64,000 bases of DNA from Temnothorax longispinosus. Lineage: Eukaryota; Arthropoda; Insecta; Hymenoptera; Formicidae. Shown here piece by piece: positions 1 through 13,690 of this stretch. A model generated the notes under the pieces. It did not search any database. It worked only from the letters and a program-made list of their open reading frames with translations, and was not told the origin of the DNA. The position numbers were made by a program, and so were the translations under genes. How positions within the stretch are numbered: the stretch's first letter is position 1; every line of letters begins with the position of its first letter. The DNA is taken from positions 17,665,692 to 17,729,691 of the forward strand of contig NC_092367.1 of NCBI RefSeq assembly GCF_030848805.1, read 5' to 3'.

Positions 1-1530
1 TACTGCGAAACTGTGTAACTGCTCACAATAAAAAACGTAAAAGAGTTTACATTTCTTCTCGTATACTCCATTCCGATCTTACGACAGTTTCATACGCGGC
101 TCTCGGAAATACTTCGGGCAAAGATATATTTCTTAAACTCGATCGCATTCGCGTATAAAATATATACCTCAATTAAAGTCGAATCTATTACATTTGATCT
201 ATATTATTTGCACAAGGGGCGGATAATTATACTCCCCGTTGATCGTAAATTCAACATCGAACAGAAAGAGAGCTAATCGGCTGCGCAAAGAAATGAATAA
301 AAATATCGGCGCGTGACACATATTGCACATCGTACAGAAGAAGGGGCATGAAGACGCTATTTTAACGGATGCTGCACAATAATCAGCCAAGCGTGATACG
401 TGACGACGTCGCACCTTCTGAATGCCGCTTGTACACGTATATATAGTAATGGGTCTCGAAAGGGATCGCCATAATTTACAGAGAGAGAATAAGCAAACAC
501 ACTCATTTAAACTCCAACACCGCTCCAGCTCCATTATCTTGGGGTTAAAGGTGGACCCCCGAAGAGGAGGTCGGCGAACGGCGGATACGAACAGTCGTTG
601 GAACGGAGATAGAGCGGAGATCTCGTGCTACTACCACTGACTGTTCGGGGCCACAACGGGGCAGAATCTAACAGCGAACTATAATGGGGTTTCGGTTTAT
701 CTCGCAGTCCTGAAAGTTTTCCCTCCGCGCGACGGCACGGAGGGAGGTGAAACTGGCGAAAGCGAGTCGCGCACGCCGAAGGATGGGAGATCGTCCGATA
801 CGTGAGGCCACATTAATTACCGGCACGTCCCGAAGACCAACCATCCTCGACGTAACTGTCTCTGCCAGCCTGCGATTATGTCCAGATTGCACGCCGACTC
901 TCTCTCCGTTTCCTCGTATCGCGACCGTATCTCTCTAACTCTCTTGTCTCTCTCTCTCTCTGTCTTGCGTTTTCTCACGCGAGTCTACCCTATCTTCGTG
1001 CCACGGTGCTTAGATGTCGGAAATTTCAAACACGCGCCGGTACAACTTTCGCCGTGATTAAGGAAGACCGCGTCTGCCTGATGCCAGATTCTACGCAACG
1101 GGTAGTCTGATTAATAATTCGTGGCATCATGGCATGGTACAAGGGGAAAAGGGCGAGGGACCTACGGTACGGGTCCTCGCGGGCTCGCTTTACCAAGAGT
1201 AGTTGCCGAACATCGGATAACTGTCTTCCGTTACACACGCGCGGAAGAACAAAACCGATCGCTGTCGTGTCGTCGAACTTCAAACACGCTCGACTAACTT
1301 TGCCGCAATTAAGGAGTGAACGGAGTAAATGGCGCAATTTTGGACGCTTCCTCGAGGCAACGAGCTTTTGGGATACAGTGGTCGTTTGGTCGAGTGACGT
1401 CGGCCAAATATTTAAATCAGAAGACTTGCGCGTGATCAGAAGACGTGTCGCGGGCGCAACGTAACGAGTTGTTGAGCGAGAACAATTGCGCGAAGCGAGG
1501 AAAAACGATGTGTCAAGTAAAGGATGCGGA

Positions 1531-1550
1531 ATACGAATACGAATACGAAT
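1531..1550. repeat. Short tandem repeat, ATACGA unit
   Basis: Three perfect copies of the hexamer ATACGA stand in a row, followed by a partial copy. It lies in non-coding sequence. It is a simple tandem repeat with no sign of function. Confidence 0.8.
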
Positions 1551-2308
1551 TCCTCATGCTACACGTGCACGCACGCAAGATATCCTGCGAGATCATTCGA
1601 TGCGACCCACATCCGTATATACCCGTCCGTGCAAGTATGAGACACGTATACGAGACACGCGACCCTATCCGACCCTAAGACATTGTACTCTTGAGAGCGG
1701 CGGTTGCAGTTTTCTCGCTGGTGGTTCACCGCCGGAGAGCGAGGGGCGAGAGAGGAGGGAAATGCGGAAAAACAGTCACGTTTATCATAGAGCTCGGGAA
1801 GCAGAATAACGCGAGGTGGATGCGGGAGGTAGCGCAGGAGAATGGCCTACGCATAAGAATAAAGTGCTGTAATGTACATTGTCTCTCGCCCCTCGCCATA
1901 AAGAAGAATGCTAAATGTCTAGCTGCGCAGGAGCACTCGACACAATGATTTCATTATGTAAAGTTCGTACGAAACATAAGCCAGTAACATGCTTTATTAT
2001 CGGTGTATGTTCAGTTATTAAGATACGCGATCGTAATAATTGATAGATTATAATAATTAATTGACTATAAGATACAACAAAGTATTTTGCAAATTGTGGG
2101 TAGGGCGTGACGAAAGGTTTCATCTTCCTTCCCATTTGCTTAAGAAATTTACGCCTAAAAATGCTTACTTTTTATAAGCAAAGTAAATTTCACAAAATTA
2201 CATAACGAGAAAGTAGAAGTCGTATTTGAACATCACAGACAATTTAAAACAATGTTAATGTTCACAAATAAGAAAGATCGCGAAGTGAAATGTAAATGTA
2301 TACAATGT

Positions 2309-2346
2309 ACACACACACACTACACACACACACACACACACACACA
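2309..2346. repeat. (CA)n microsatellite
   Basis: The stretch is almost pure CA dinucleotide with one interruption (CTAC) near 2320. It is likely polymorphic in length. Confidence 0.95.
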
Positions 2347-4238
2347 GAGGCACGCAGGAGAGGAAACTACTAGTTACCACTGACCCTGACACTCCAGAGT
2401 GAATTTGCGCTAACTGCAATTCTCGAGAAAATAAACCGGTTTATCATCGAGCTTTCATACATATATGTACAGCTTAAAAAAAAAACGAAACACGAAAGTA
2501 ACGAGGTAGTCAAATTACCAAGTAGAATTACTGCTGAAATAAACTCCTTCTTCATAAAAATCGAATTAGTGAAATGATGAAAGATAATTCTCTCATTTTC
2601 TCGTGAAACATTTTCTGAATTAAATGTTTGTTTCGGCTATAGCTCTTGTTAAATAATAGACATAAAACATGAAAGTAATGTAAATATGAAAGAGAGAGCT
2701 ATAACATTCGCCGGGAAAGGGCGTAGTACGCCCAGGAAAGTACGCCGAGGCCCGGTCGACGCGTCCGTCTTTTTCCACTGCGAGGCGACGCAGTAGAAAT
2801 CGACGAGTTTGCGCGACAAGGATGCTCTCGCACCGCGCAGAGGCAGAACAGACCACGCTGGTACATGCGCAATGGTGTATTGATCCTGCGAATTTCAGAT
2901 GCACGTACCAGCATCCCAGTGGTCCAGCGGCTGTACATAATGTCATTTCTGCTCGACGTTCTTCCGGCGTTTCGCGAGCGGAACGATCCGCGCGAGTAAT
3001 GAGAGCCGGACCGGAGTCCGCCCGGGGTATCGCCGTTTGATAAGCGCGCGCCAGAGATCGAACGTAATCCCGGATTTACGGTAGATTATGATACACAAGA
3101 AGGGCACGGGATAAAAGCACCGTATTTAGAGAACGAGTAAACGGGGAGTCCAAGGAGGCCGAAGCGCAAGTATGCCACGATCATTTAGATTACGCTCGAT
3201 ACACATATACATATCTCCGGCGATACTTCGACACTTATAAATAGGTGTTCGGTGAACGAAATCGATAAGCATTGACAAAATATAGACGCAGTAAGCAGTT
3301 TTCGGAATAGTTTTCGTTTTAAAATAATATTTCCTGTGGATAATTATAGTGTAAGAGCGACAATTGCGCATGGAAAGGATCATTCGAATTTATGTTAAAG
3401 TGAAAAATAACAGTATTATGCTAATTATTTGTTGAAATATCACTTTGTGGAGATAATGTACCTTTTAAGCTTTCACGTTAACGAATGTATTTATATAATA
3501 TCTAAAATTTTTTGCAACGCAACGAATATTAATACGATCTGTGAGTTATATGAATGTATGTTATGTATGATTCTAGCAAGAAAAAATTGTGCTGCTCGAA
3601 ACACTCTGGAGCACGAAATTATTACAAGTCTGTTATCGATAAGCTCGCAAACTTCATTTTGCTATTAATATCTCAAGGTTTGATACACTAAAATATTTTT
3701 CGTAAAAATTAATACGGACAGACGGCTGTGCTTAATGCAACAGGTTCATAAGTCTACAACTAACAACTCGCAAAGCTCACTTAAGCCATCGACATAGCAT
3801 TTTAAATACTAATTAAATTAAATCGTAGCTTCAGCTGAGACAGTCGAGAAAAGTATTAACGACATAAGTTAAATTAAAAAAAAAATCACAAAAGTGTAGA
3901 GCATCCCGAATATAAAAATTCTTATTTAATATTTTGCTTATTTTCTGGCTAACAAATTATTTTATGTCAATTTAAGGAATATAGAAAAATATACAACAGA
4001 AAAATAGAAAAAAAATTTGCACTATTATAATGAATAATTATGTACATATATTATATATATAATTTTCAAAATATTAAATTTGTTCATTTTTTAGATAATA
4101 ACGTTCTCAGATATTTCAAGATTTATCTCAGATAAATCTACGAAATAAATCGGATAATCGCATGTCGGTTTCTTAATATTTTTGTGCAGGATGCATTTGA
4201 TGAGCCTTATTTAATCGCACGTTTGATCGCAAGGCAAA

Positions 4239-7200
4239 ATGATGTTCTCTTTAATCATCCTGATCCTCTCGGTGGGGATCTGCTACAGCAATCCAGACGC
4301 TAAGAGACTTTACGATGATCTGCTCTCAAATTATAATCGGCTGATTCGACCAGTATCCAACAATACTGATACTGTTATTGTGAAACTAGGGCTCCGTCTC
4401 TCACAGTTGATAGATCTCGTACGTAGCGCTATAAATATAATTTAGCCGTTATCGAAAATTGTATTAATAAGTTTATATGCAACATATACATAAATTACAT
4501 GTACAACTGATACGGGGCTCTCTGTACACCTTTAACAAAACCTGTTCGTCATTTATAGAATTTAAAGGATCAAATCCTAACGACGAACGTCTGGTTAGAG
4601 CACGTAAGTGTTAAGTTATATGAGAAAATTCCAGTGACTTTTGATTGGTGTCGAGGTTGCGAGTCAAAAGACCAACATGACCGAAGCTGAATTAATAATT
4701 TCAGGAATGGCAGGACCATAAATTCCAGTGGGATCCCTTAGAATACGGAGGTGTCACTGAACTCTACGTGCCCAGCGAGCATATATGGCTGCCCGACATC
4801 GTACTTTATAACAAGTACGTGATGCTGCGTGCTCTAGTATCTCTTTATCTCTTTTACGATTATCGCGATCAAAAAATATAAGCGTGATGTACTGCAAATT
4901 GCATTCCTAGCTTTATTGATTCTTCATGCGAATATTGTGAATTATATCCACATTAAAAATTTATAAACGCATTAATTCGAAACAACGAACCTTTATTTTC
5001 AGTGCAGATGGAGAATATGGCGTGACAACAATGACTAAGGCCATTCTGCATTACACTGGGAGGGTGCTTTGGACTCCTCCGGCAATTTTTAAATCTTCCT
5101 GCGAAATAGACGTTAGATACTTTCCCTTCGATCAGCAGACCTGTTTCATGAAATTCGGCTCGTGGACGTACGATGGCTTCCAAGTAAGTAAATCTAATAT
5201 CTTGACACAACAAATACAAGATAATTACAAAATTGTTAATCAGATCCCTGATTAATTTTACCATGTATAGAAAGGAAATTATGAAAGTTAAAAGCTGCAC
5301 ATAGAGTTTGTAATCATATACACTCATAGATTCGCACGGATACATACAATTATACAAACAATATCGTTGTGCACGCATGTACACGACAATCATTAATTAT
5401 GTATAATATTTTAGAAGACAAAGCATATCAATTAAAAAATTAATGTAGGTAGCTCAAAGCGGAGTTAAAATTACACGTTTGAATTTATAATTGTATGTAT
5501 TTGTCAATAATAATTAAATATTGTTTTTCCGATAACTCACGCACCAATAACCACGTTGTACTCTCAGTGCCTTTTATTAACTCCACATTATTTTAACTAC
5601 AAGGTCGACAGTCCTTCGTAAATTTTTTTCTATTCATGTAAAAAATGAATCTCTAGTGCGTCACTCATTTAAAAATATCTTCCTCAGATCGACTTAAAGC
5701 ATATTAATCAAAACGTGGGCGACAAGGTCGAAGTAGGTATCGACCTGCGAGAATATTATCCAAGTGTGGAATGGGATATATTGGGTGTTCCGGCGGAACG
5801 TCACAAAAAGTACTACCCGTGTTGCCTCGAGCCGTATCCCGATATTTTCTTCAACATAACTTTGCGTCGGAAAACACTGTTCTACACGGTGAATCTTATA
5901 GTGCCGTGCGTCAGCATCTCTTACCTATCGGTTCTGGCCTTCTACTTGCCGGCCGATTCCGGAGAGAAGATCGCGCTCTGCATCAATATCTTGCTATCCC
6001 AGACCATGTTCTTCCTACTGATATCCGAGATTATACCATCCACGTCGCTGGCGCTACCATTACTCGGCAAGTATCTACTCTTCACGATGATCCTAGTCGG
6101 ATTTTCGGTCGTGATAACGATCGTTATTCTCAACGTGCACTACCGCAAACCGAGCACCCATAAGATGCCACCTTGGGTAAGAAGGATCTTCATCAGAAAA
6201 TTGCCGAAGCTGCTTCTGATGAGGGTGCCCGACGATCTTCTCAACGATCTTGCCGCGCACAAGATACACGGAAGAGGAAAATCGGGAAAGAAAAGCAAGT
6301 TCAATGCTGCTATCGCGGCTGCGGCGCAATCATCGATAATATCTTCGCCGGATTCTGCCCGTCATCAACGAATCGATGGTACGATCTTTTCAAATTGCTG
6401 TAATAGATCCTTTGTTATACATATATTGTGCATTTTATACCTTTTAATGTATTAATCAAAATTACTCGCATATTAGAAGAAAAATACCAACCAGACGCAA
6501 TAAGGTGTTTATATACTTTCCCACATTGTATATTGTAAAGAAATGATTATATATAGTTATCGCTATTTCAGGTTGCAACGGTTTACATACGACAACTGCC
6601 CATAATCGATTCCTAGTCGGCAGTTTAGCATACAATGGACTTCCAACGGTCATGTCCGGTCTTGACGAGTCATTAAGCGATGTAACGCCAAGGAAGAAAT
6701 ATCCCTTCGAGCTGGAAAAGGCTTTGCACAATGTCATGTTCATCCAGCACCACATACAACGCCAGGACGAATTCAATGCGGTAAGCACTTTCAGAAATCT
6801 GGTAACACAAATAAAAAAAAGGGTAGAACTAAAGAGTATAATTATAATGCAAACATCTGAAAGAAAGCATACATTCTGTTGCTTTTAAAAATACGAAAGT
6901 ATTACGGATAAAATCGAGGTGTATATGGAACTAAAAGAATCAATTTTAATAGAGGAAAAATTCGTTCAAAATCATTCATGCTCTCTGCAACAGATACATA
7001 TTCCCGTGTACTCGTTTGAATATATCGTCCTACATATTGATTACTACGTTCTCCGTTATGTCATCGCAGGAGGATCAAGATTGGGGTTTCGTCGCGATGG
7101 TCCTCGATCGCCTCTTCCTGTGGATGTTCACGATAGCTTCGATAGCCGGAACCTTCATGATTCTATGCGAAGCACCGGCGCTCTACGACAACACGAAGCC

Positions 7201-7282
7201 AATCGATATGGAATATTCTTCTGTTGCTCAACAGCAATTCCTGCCGCAGGGCCAGGAGCTGCTGAAGACTATCGTATTGTAG
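4239..7282 (+). CDS. nAChRalpha2: Nicotinic acetylcholine receptor subunit alpha2
   Basis: This subunit of the pentameric acetylcholine-gated cation channel of insect neurons is a neonicotinoid-target family member. Seven coding exons join in phase: 4239-4418, 4559-4603, 4705-4814, 5003-5183, 5688-6378, 6572-6780 and 7070-7282, giving 542 residues. A signal peptide (about residues 1-17) precedes NPDAKRLYDDLL. Seen in order: loop A WLPDIVLYN (about 103-111), the Cys loop (Cys145 and Cys159, 13 apart), loop B WTYDG (166-170) and the vicinal pair YPCC (Cys217-Cys218) that defines alpha subunits. Four membrane helices follow: M1 begins near 237, M2 follows the GEK motif, and M3 and M4 are separated by a short cytoplasmic loop of about 130 residues. 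The amino end, the M2 segment ILLSQTMFFLLISEIIP and the pre-M4 motif RQDEFNAEDQDWGFVAMV match what I know of Drosophila alpha2 (SAD) better than alpha1, whose M2 differs. The first methionine with a signal peptide was taken as start. Confidence 0.93.
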
Positions 7283-8021
7283 GCGTATTCGTTAGGGCAC
7301 GAGCGATGTGTTTCTAACGTATTATCAACGTGAAGAGAAGCGGCGAACTGTCTTTCCGAATACAGCCAAGTTGTGATAGATCATGGCCGTGCCGTGGAAC
7401 CGAAGAAACATCCTCCAAACGCGAAATGCAGTTCGCGATCGTTCATTATATATACATTACGATTCGTACTCAAACATTCAAATTATTATCTAGATAAATT
7501 ACGAATCTCAATTTTAAGGCATATATATGAAATATAGTTACCACGCTAGTCTATTCGGTTCTAGGAACTGGCCTAATGATATAAACGTGATTTCATTCTG
7601 AAACAGACAATTCGCTGGCTTGCCTTGTGAGCGACGATTACAACACGATTATATTCCCGAAACAAATTGTATTTGTATCTACTATTATACGCGCAAATAG
7701 TGCGCGACTCGTTCTTTGATAACGTCTATTGATGTTCGCAATGTTACAGCAGAAGACGACTCGCGATAGGTATCATTTATAAAACTTTTGGTAACGTTGG
7801 TTACACAGACGATTATATAACGGTGGTATCTTATCCGCACACCAAAATCTAACTATATATAGGACAAGTTTCTTGCTCCAATTAATATCTTCCCGAAGAG
7901 CAATCAATTCATATACGTAGCTTAGTTTTTCGATAAATTATTAACAGAACTTTTTTCATTACGAGAACATATATATATACTCGAGTTTGTTCGATATACT
8001 GATGTACGTATTAAAAGCAAA

Positions 8022-8027
8022 AATAAA
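8022..8027 (+). terminator. Poly(A) signal AATAAA, receptor gene
   Basis: A canonical AATAAA lies 740 bases after the stop codon, in AT-rich sequence. It is a reasonable 3' end for the receptor transcript. Earlier variants cannot be excluded. Confidence 0.45.
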
Positions 8028-8035
8028 AATTAAAA

Positions 8036-11000
8036 AATCAAAAGTTAATCAAGTCTCTTTCTTAAATTACATTACGCGCATGCGACATACCTACCTCAAT
8101 TAGGGAAATACGAACGCGCTTAACTGAATATATATTTTATTATTTCATATATTATACAAAAGTTGTATGATACAATATTTACGTAAATACGTGTGAAACA
8201 AACGGAAAGTATATAGGACAAAATACATTTCTACGCAGACTAGTTTAGTACCTTAGTGCTTGAATATAAAATGATATACTCGTTTATGAGGTAAGTGAAG
8301 GAATTATCAGAACAGTGAAAGATTTCAGGCGATAACAAACGCAGAAGTATGTTACACGCTGATTAATACTAAAGAACACATGGAAAGTCAAAATTATTTA
8401 ATTAATAAAAATCATTATTTAGTTAATCAAAACAACAAATTGACAAAAATCATGATTTAATTGGTGTTCTAATAATTTAACAAAAATTCAATATAAATCT
8501 TTGAAAATTAAACGCTCCTAGTTCTAATTATTTAATTTTCTATTTAAATTATTTGTTTAATTATATAATTAAATAACCAGAACATATTGACTTGTAAGAA
8601 CGTTTGACTTCTAGATTTATATTAGAAATGCACTACAACTGCAAGAAATGTTCAGCAATAAAAAAAATTTTTAAATTTGGAACTTTACAGAAATATTTTA
8701 TAATAAAGTTCATCAACAAGTGAATTAAAAAAAAGTTACAGGAACAAGAGCTAGTTAAGGAAGATCATAATTGTATACGAAGAAATTAAAAAATGGGTAC
8801 ATTTGAAATAGCAAGGCTCGCTGTATTGTTCTACGCAAAATTTAAGATGTAAAAATATTAATTAATATAATAAATTTAAAAAGAAAAACAGAATTTATAT
8901 ATAGAAAGAGAGGAAAAAAATGAAAATCTTGATTATGCAGGTCAAGATCTACAGTAAAAAGATTTAAGAACATGTCAATTACTTCCTCAAAGAAAAACGA
9001 AAAATTGCTTCGTTATTATTATTCTATCCAACTTACTTTTCTCTACAAAGTTTCAAATTTTTTCACTTTTTACGTTGCCAAACATTTGTTGCAAGTTCTA
9101 AGTTTTTTTCCAGTACTACATTTCTTCAAAGTAAAAAGTTTTTTCAAATATAAAAAATTATAAAGCACTGAATAACCAAGGATATCAAGAATAATGGTTA
9201 ATAATTACTTTACTTTTAATGTATTTATACTGTATTTTACCGTTCTCATCCTCTGGCACCATAGAAGATATATTCTTAACAAATGCAGCGTCATCGCAAC
9301 AAATAATAAAATGTACATGAGCTATCATTTAAAATTTAAAACCACACAAATAATTTAGTAAGAATAAAATACATCCTAAAAATAGAGGGAAAAATATAAT
9401 GCTGTGTAAAAAATTGCATTGTATAAAATCTTTTCCCAACGCTATTATTTGATACATAATTTATCTAAAATTATAGGATTCTGTTTCTCTGAAACTGCGT
9501 GAAGTGAAAATGAAACATTATTTGGTGAATAAATCTTAAACTTCAAAAAATAGTCGGCTAAATAGTGGTATATCCGAATGTAAGGTTAATCGCCTGTGGT
9601 TTAATTAATAGCTGCTGTCATTGGTTGTTAATTGCTAATTAACTAAGTATAAACTTATCAACAATTATTATGATGAAGACAACGGAGAAATGATATAAAA
9701 AGTACTATTTAAGTTATACATCTATTTTTTAGTTTGTGAATTTCTACACACACAAAGCAGTGTTCCTCAATTAACAAAGCATTGCTCATTTTATAATATT
9801 CGTGAAATGTTATCGCTCAAAAAATAATTTTAAAAAAATATATTAGCATGTATTTGATAAAAAAAACTCTCATTGTTTAGGAAGAATATTATCTTAATAT
9901 AATACTATAGACTGTAATACTAATTTAATACTACTTGAAAAACAAATTTCTCTTTCTATAGCTATAAAACTTTAGAGAAATAAAAGATGAAAGATATAAA
10001 ATGAGAAATTCAAGCGAATGAGAAATACCGCTATATATTTTTTGAGCTCCTCATCAAACTTGCTCGTTCTGGAATGTTGTTTATTCGGCTATCTGGATTG
10101 ATATGTGAACAGAATTATGTCATGTGTAAAATAAGAATAATGCATAGGTCAATCTGTTTTACTTATCTGACTTATCATGGAAGTTGAAATACGAAATTTG
10201 TAATCGACAAATGCTTTCTTCACAGTCCCTGACGTTTTAATAAGACTTTACGCCATTCTAAATTTGTTTCCAGCACAAATCTATCTGCAGTCTTAATATA
10301 AATATAAACATGTTATTATTAAAACCAAATTAAATAACAAAATCATAGACTTATTATATCTTCATAATGTCTTCGGACAGGAAAAATTATCAAGAATATA
10401 TTATCCTTACAGTTAGAGTATGTAAAAAATAACTATTAAAACTGTATGTATAACTTGCGATTTCGTAGAACCGATAACTATTCTTAAATGTAACTATAAT
10501 CGATAAATGAAGCAAATAGAGAAAAAGAAAGATTAGAGAGAGGAATACATTTCGTTTTTGCTCGTTGATTTTATAAGCTATCTCAAACAAGAAGATGCTT
10601 TTTGTTAACGAGAGAGTATGTATAGATGGAAGAACATAAAAAAGTTTTTAAGGAAATATGAAAAAATCTGTCAATAATCAATATGAGAAATTCGAATCAT
10701 ACATTAATCCGTTTAAAGGCAGGTAGTAAAGGTTGAAGGATGGTTTTTCAATAAAGCATGGAAGACTGCTAGGATTTCCGAAGTATCATAAGATAACGTA
10801 AGAATGGAAAAGTTTGAGAACTCGTGGAGCTTTTGATACAACATGATGGAATAGTTACTAAAACTTAAATAACATAAGCCAGAGAAAGTTCGGTCCGGCA
10901 CCGAGAAATATTAGATTATCCGAGACTATACCTCTCAATCTAACTTGGAGTAAAGAGAGAACAGAATACAACGGATTATAATGCCGCAAGACACGGAACT

Positions 11001-12410
11001 TCCTTTCGTGAAATCTCTCTTCTGCTGCCCTAGTGCTTATCAGTTTTATCTCGATGATATTGTATGCATAAATATAAATAATTTCTTAATAAAATTGAAA
11101 TTAACTTATACATTCTTATTACGCTAGATGTTTGCAAATCCTCTTTCATAGTACGCAAAAATATACGCTCTTCTTTATAATACGCTTATATAATATCTAT
11201 TCAGTTAAATCCGCGGAGGCACGCTTAGATATACATGCTTGTGCTCCCGCATATCAAGTTTTACAAAGAGAAAAAATAAGATTATATATACTCTTCGTAA
11301 ATACTATTCTTCGCAAAGTTGGCAATACAAAAATAAAACAACACGAGAGTATTACTCTGGACACGAGACAATGCAGCGTTATTTCACGTTATTTCCTGTT
11401 CTCCACTTCGTTTATAATCATGAACATCATAAGAAGTAATATAATTAAACTCACTTGTATGTATGAAGTGTATGTAAAATTACTACTACGTAAAATAGCT
11501 ATTTAAAAAATATTCTCGAGACATAAAAAAAATCGATTTAAATATTTATGTATTTAACGCAAAGCAGTGAAAGTGTCCAAAAGAATTCTCGTGTCCAACT
11601 TTCCAGCGATAAAATCGCATATATAATTTTTGTTTTACATTGAAATTCTAAGAGTTGCAATAAGACTTCTATATAATATACTAGACCGTTAATGATGATA
11701 TTCAAAATAAAAATTTTAAGTGATTTCGCCAAAAAACTGCATAAATTTAATATTTAAATATTGGAAAATATTAATTTTATATATAACTAAAAAATATTTT
11801 ACTAAATATTCTGTAAAGTTCTTATGAAAAAAAGATTAAACGAAAAGATAATGAGAATTTCATCATATTTTAGAAAAGCAAAAAGTGATCACATGTATAT
11901 GCAAAAAAATTAATCAAAATTTCTTTTTCACAAATTTGTTCACAAGAACTTCTTTAATAAAAAAGAAATACTAATTTTTTTCGCATATAAATCAGAATAT
12001 CTGTCTTTTGCGAAGTACATCTGTAACTCTTTCCTTATAATCACACTTTGTATCACTTCTTGCTTTACAATTGCATAAGTACCTCACGTACACTAACAAT
12101 CTAGTACATTATCTATATTATATAAAAGTCTGTGATATTTGTGATATCAATGTTTACTCGTCTATATCTATAATTCATACGACACATTAGATCAACCAGG
12201 ACTTGATTGATAAATCATTTGCGTATTGTAACGCAATTACCTTTTTAAGTTTGAAGATTCAAGCATATAATTTGTAACTTACGTTTTCGATAATCCTTCT
12301 TTTCTGTAGTCTTTAATGTGTAATAAACGAAGAATATCGAGGTCTTAATAGAATTGTAGAGCGTCTCGATACGCGGGAGAGTTGAAACCTACGGGTGCGC
12401 AATTGTAAAA
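8036..12410. other. AT-rich intergenic spacer
   Basis: There is no supported gene here. The few open frames (for example 11132-11506 on plus and 10390-10590 on minus) are rich in Ile, Tyr, Leu, Lys and Phe, as random AT-rich sequence would be, and carry no motif. The right end includes 3' untranslated sequence of the LITAF-like gene on the minus strand; I found no canonical poly(A) signal close to its stop. Confidence 0.6.
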
Positions 12411-13682
12411 TCAACCTTTCCACGTGCCGATGTAATTTTTGCAGTTTGGACAGAAGTGATGAACGCTCATGAAAGCGTTCATGCAATATGGCAGGCATGA
12501 GCAGAGGCAGCATCTGAAATGAAAGAATCCGAAATCTATCTAAGCTATTTATAAGAAAATCAAAGCTATTATAAGAAAATTGGCGACAACTAAAGTTATC
12601 TCTTATATCATATTCGATTTACATAACAAATAACGTTACCTTGCAAATGTTACCCTGCAATCTATATATATTTCTAAACAAATAAATAAATTTAAGAAAA
12701 ATGAATACATACACATAATCGCAGGAATAAAAAACTTCATTGGGGATATGACCGATATAATATCCGCGAATTCCAAGTATGTGCAAAACAAGTTTTATCA
12801 CTCACCCAAGTAAGCAGAGTACGATGCAGCAAATGTGAGCACTCGGCTGATGATCCGATATTGTGGTAGTTTTAATATCGGCGCGACACGTCGGACAGGT
12901 CATTTTCACTGCATTCGGTCCTATGGCATACACTGTATGGTGTTGCATGACCCGTACTTCCGTCTGCGGCACGGAATTTAACTCGGGATTGAAACGCGGC
13001 TGCGATGTTGAGTGGCTCGAGCCGGGATAAACTGACGGCGTAGGTATCGTCGTTTGATTTGGTGGTTGATGGTCTAAAATAAGGTTTATATATCAGATTT
13101 ACTCTATCCTATACACATATTGCTTTTCTTTTATCGTTGGAAAAAAAGAATTGAAATCAGCAACTTATATATAAAAGAAATAAGTAAAAAAATATGTACG
13201 AGCAACTGATTCTTTTTGCAGATAAGAGACATTTTCTTACTTTACTACACGAAAAAAAAAATAAGTTGCTTCAATTCAACGTCACGGGCTGCCACAAGCA
13301 TAAATAGTTAATTCAATTGGACCAAATATTTAAATTATTAAAACAATTATCTGATGTTGCATCAATTACTGATGCTGTTGATACAAAAAATCATGCTTAT
13401 TGATACATCATTTTTTTCCGTGTACAAGTTTTGGAATGTGAGTTTTACGTTTCAATTTAATTTTACATTATCGAAAAGCGTTATCAAATCCGCTTTGTGC
13501 GTCAAGACATTACATGGCATGGGCATTTGCACTGGCGCAGTTCCCAGGGGATACGGTGTGGAGACAACTGGAGGGTGCGTAGGTGCTCCTCCTGCGTTAG
13601 CTATGGCTTCCTCATAAGACGGCGGAGCCAATGGTAGAGGAGCCGAAGGTTGGGCCGCTGCAAAACCCACGTTCTTCTCCAT
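12411..13682 (-). CDS. LITAF-domain (LPS-induced TNF-alpha factor homolog) protein
   Basis: This small zinc-binding monotopic membrane protein belongs to the LITAF/SIMPLE family, which acts on the cytosolic face of late endosomes and lysosomes. Three coding exons on the minus strand (13682-13514, 13073-12806 and 12513-12411) join in phases 1 and 2 to give 179 residues. The amino half is proline-rich and contains PPSYEEA, a PPxY motif typical of the family and used to bind NEDD4-type ligases. The carboxyl half is the LITAF domain: a first zinc knuckle MTCPTCRADI, a hydrophobic Cys-rich membrane-inserting stretch (HICCIVLCLLG then CCLCSCLPYC), and the second knuckle HHFCPNCKNYIGTWKG just before the stop. 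The start ATG is the first after an acceptor (TTTTTTAG at about 13691), so an untranslated 5' exon must lie upstream. The paralog within the family is not resolved. Confidence 0.93.
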
Positions 13683-13690
13683 TTTTTCCT

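Larger units (their letters stand above)
1..4238. other. Gene-free stretch upstream of the nicotinic receptor gene
   Basis: No convincing gene is seen here on either strand. The longest open frames (about 110 codons, near 199-534, 1129-1464 and 2620-2946) show no recognisable domain, no signal peptide followed by family motifs, and no neighbouring exon in compatible phase. The first 3 kb is CpG-rich and the last 1 kb AT-rich. It may hold promoter and untranslated sequence of the receptor gene, but I cannot place a start site. Two simple repeats and one diverged short repeat are listed separately. Confidence 0.6.

Noticed and set aside
6462..6788. Minus-strand frame overlapping the receptor gene
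   Set aside because: It is antisense to receptor exon 6 and adjoining intron; it has no independent support.
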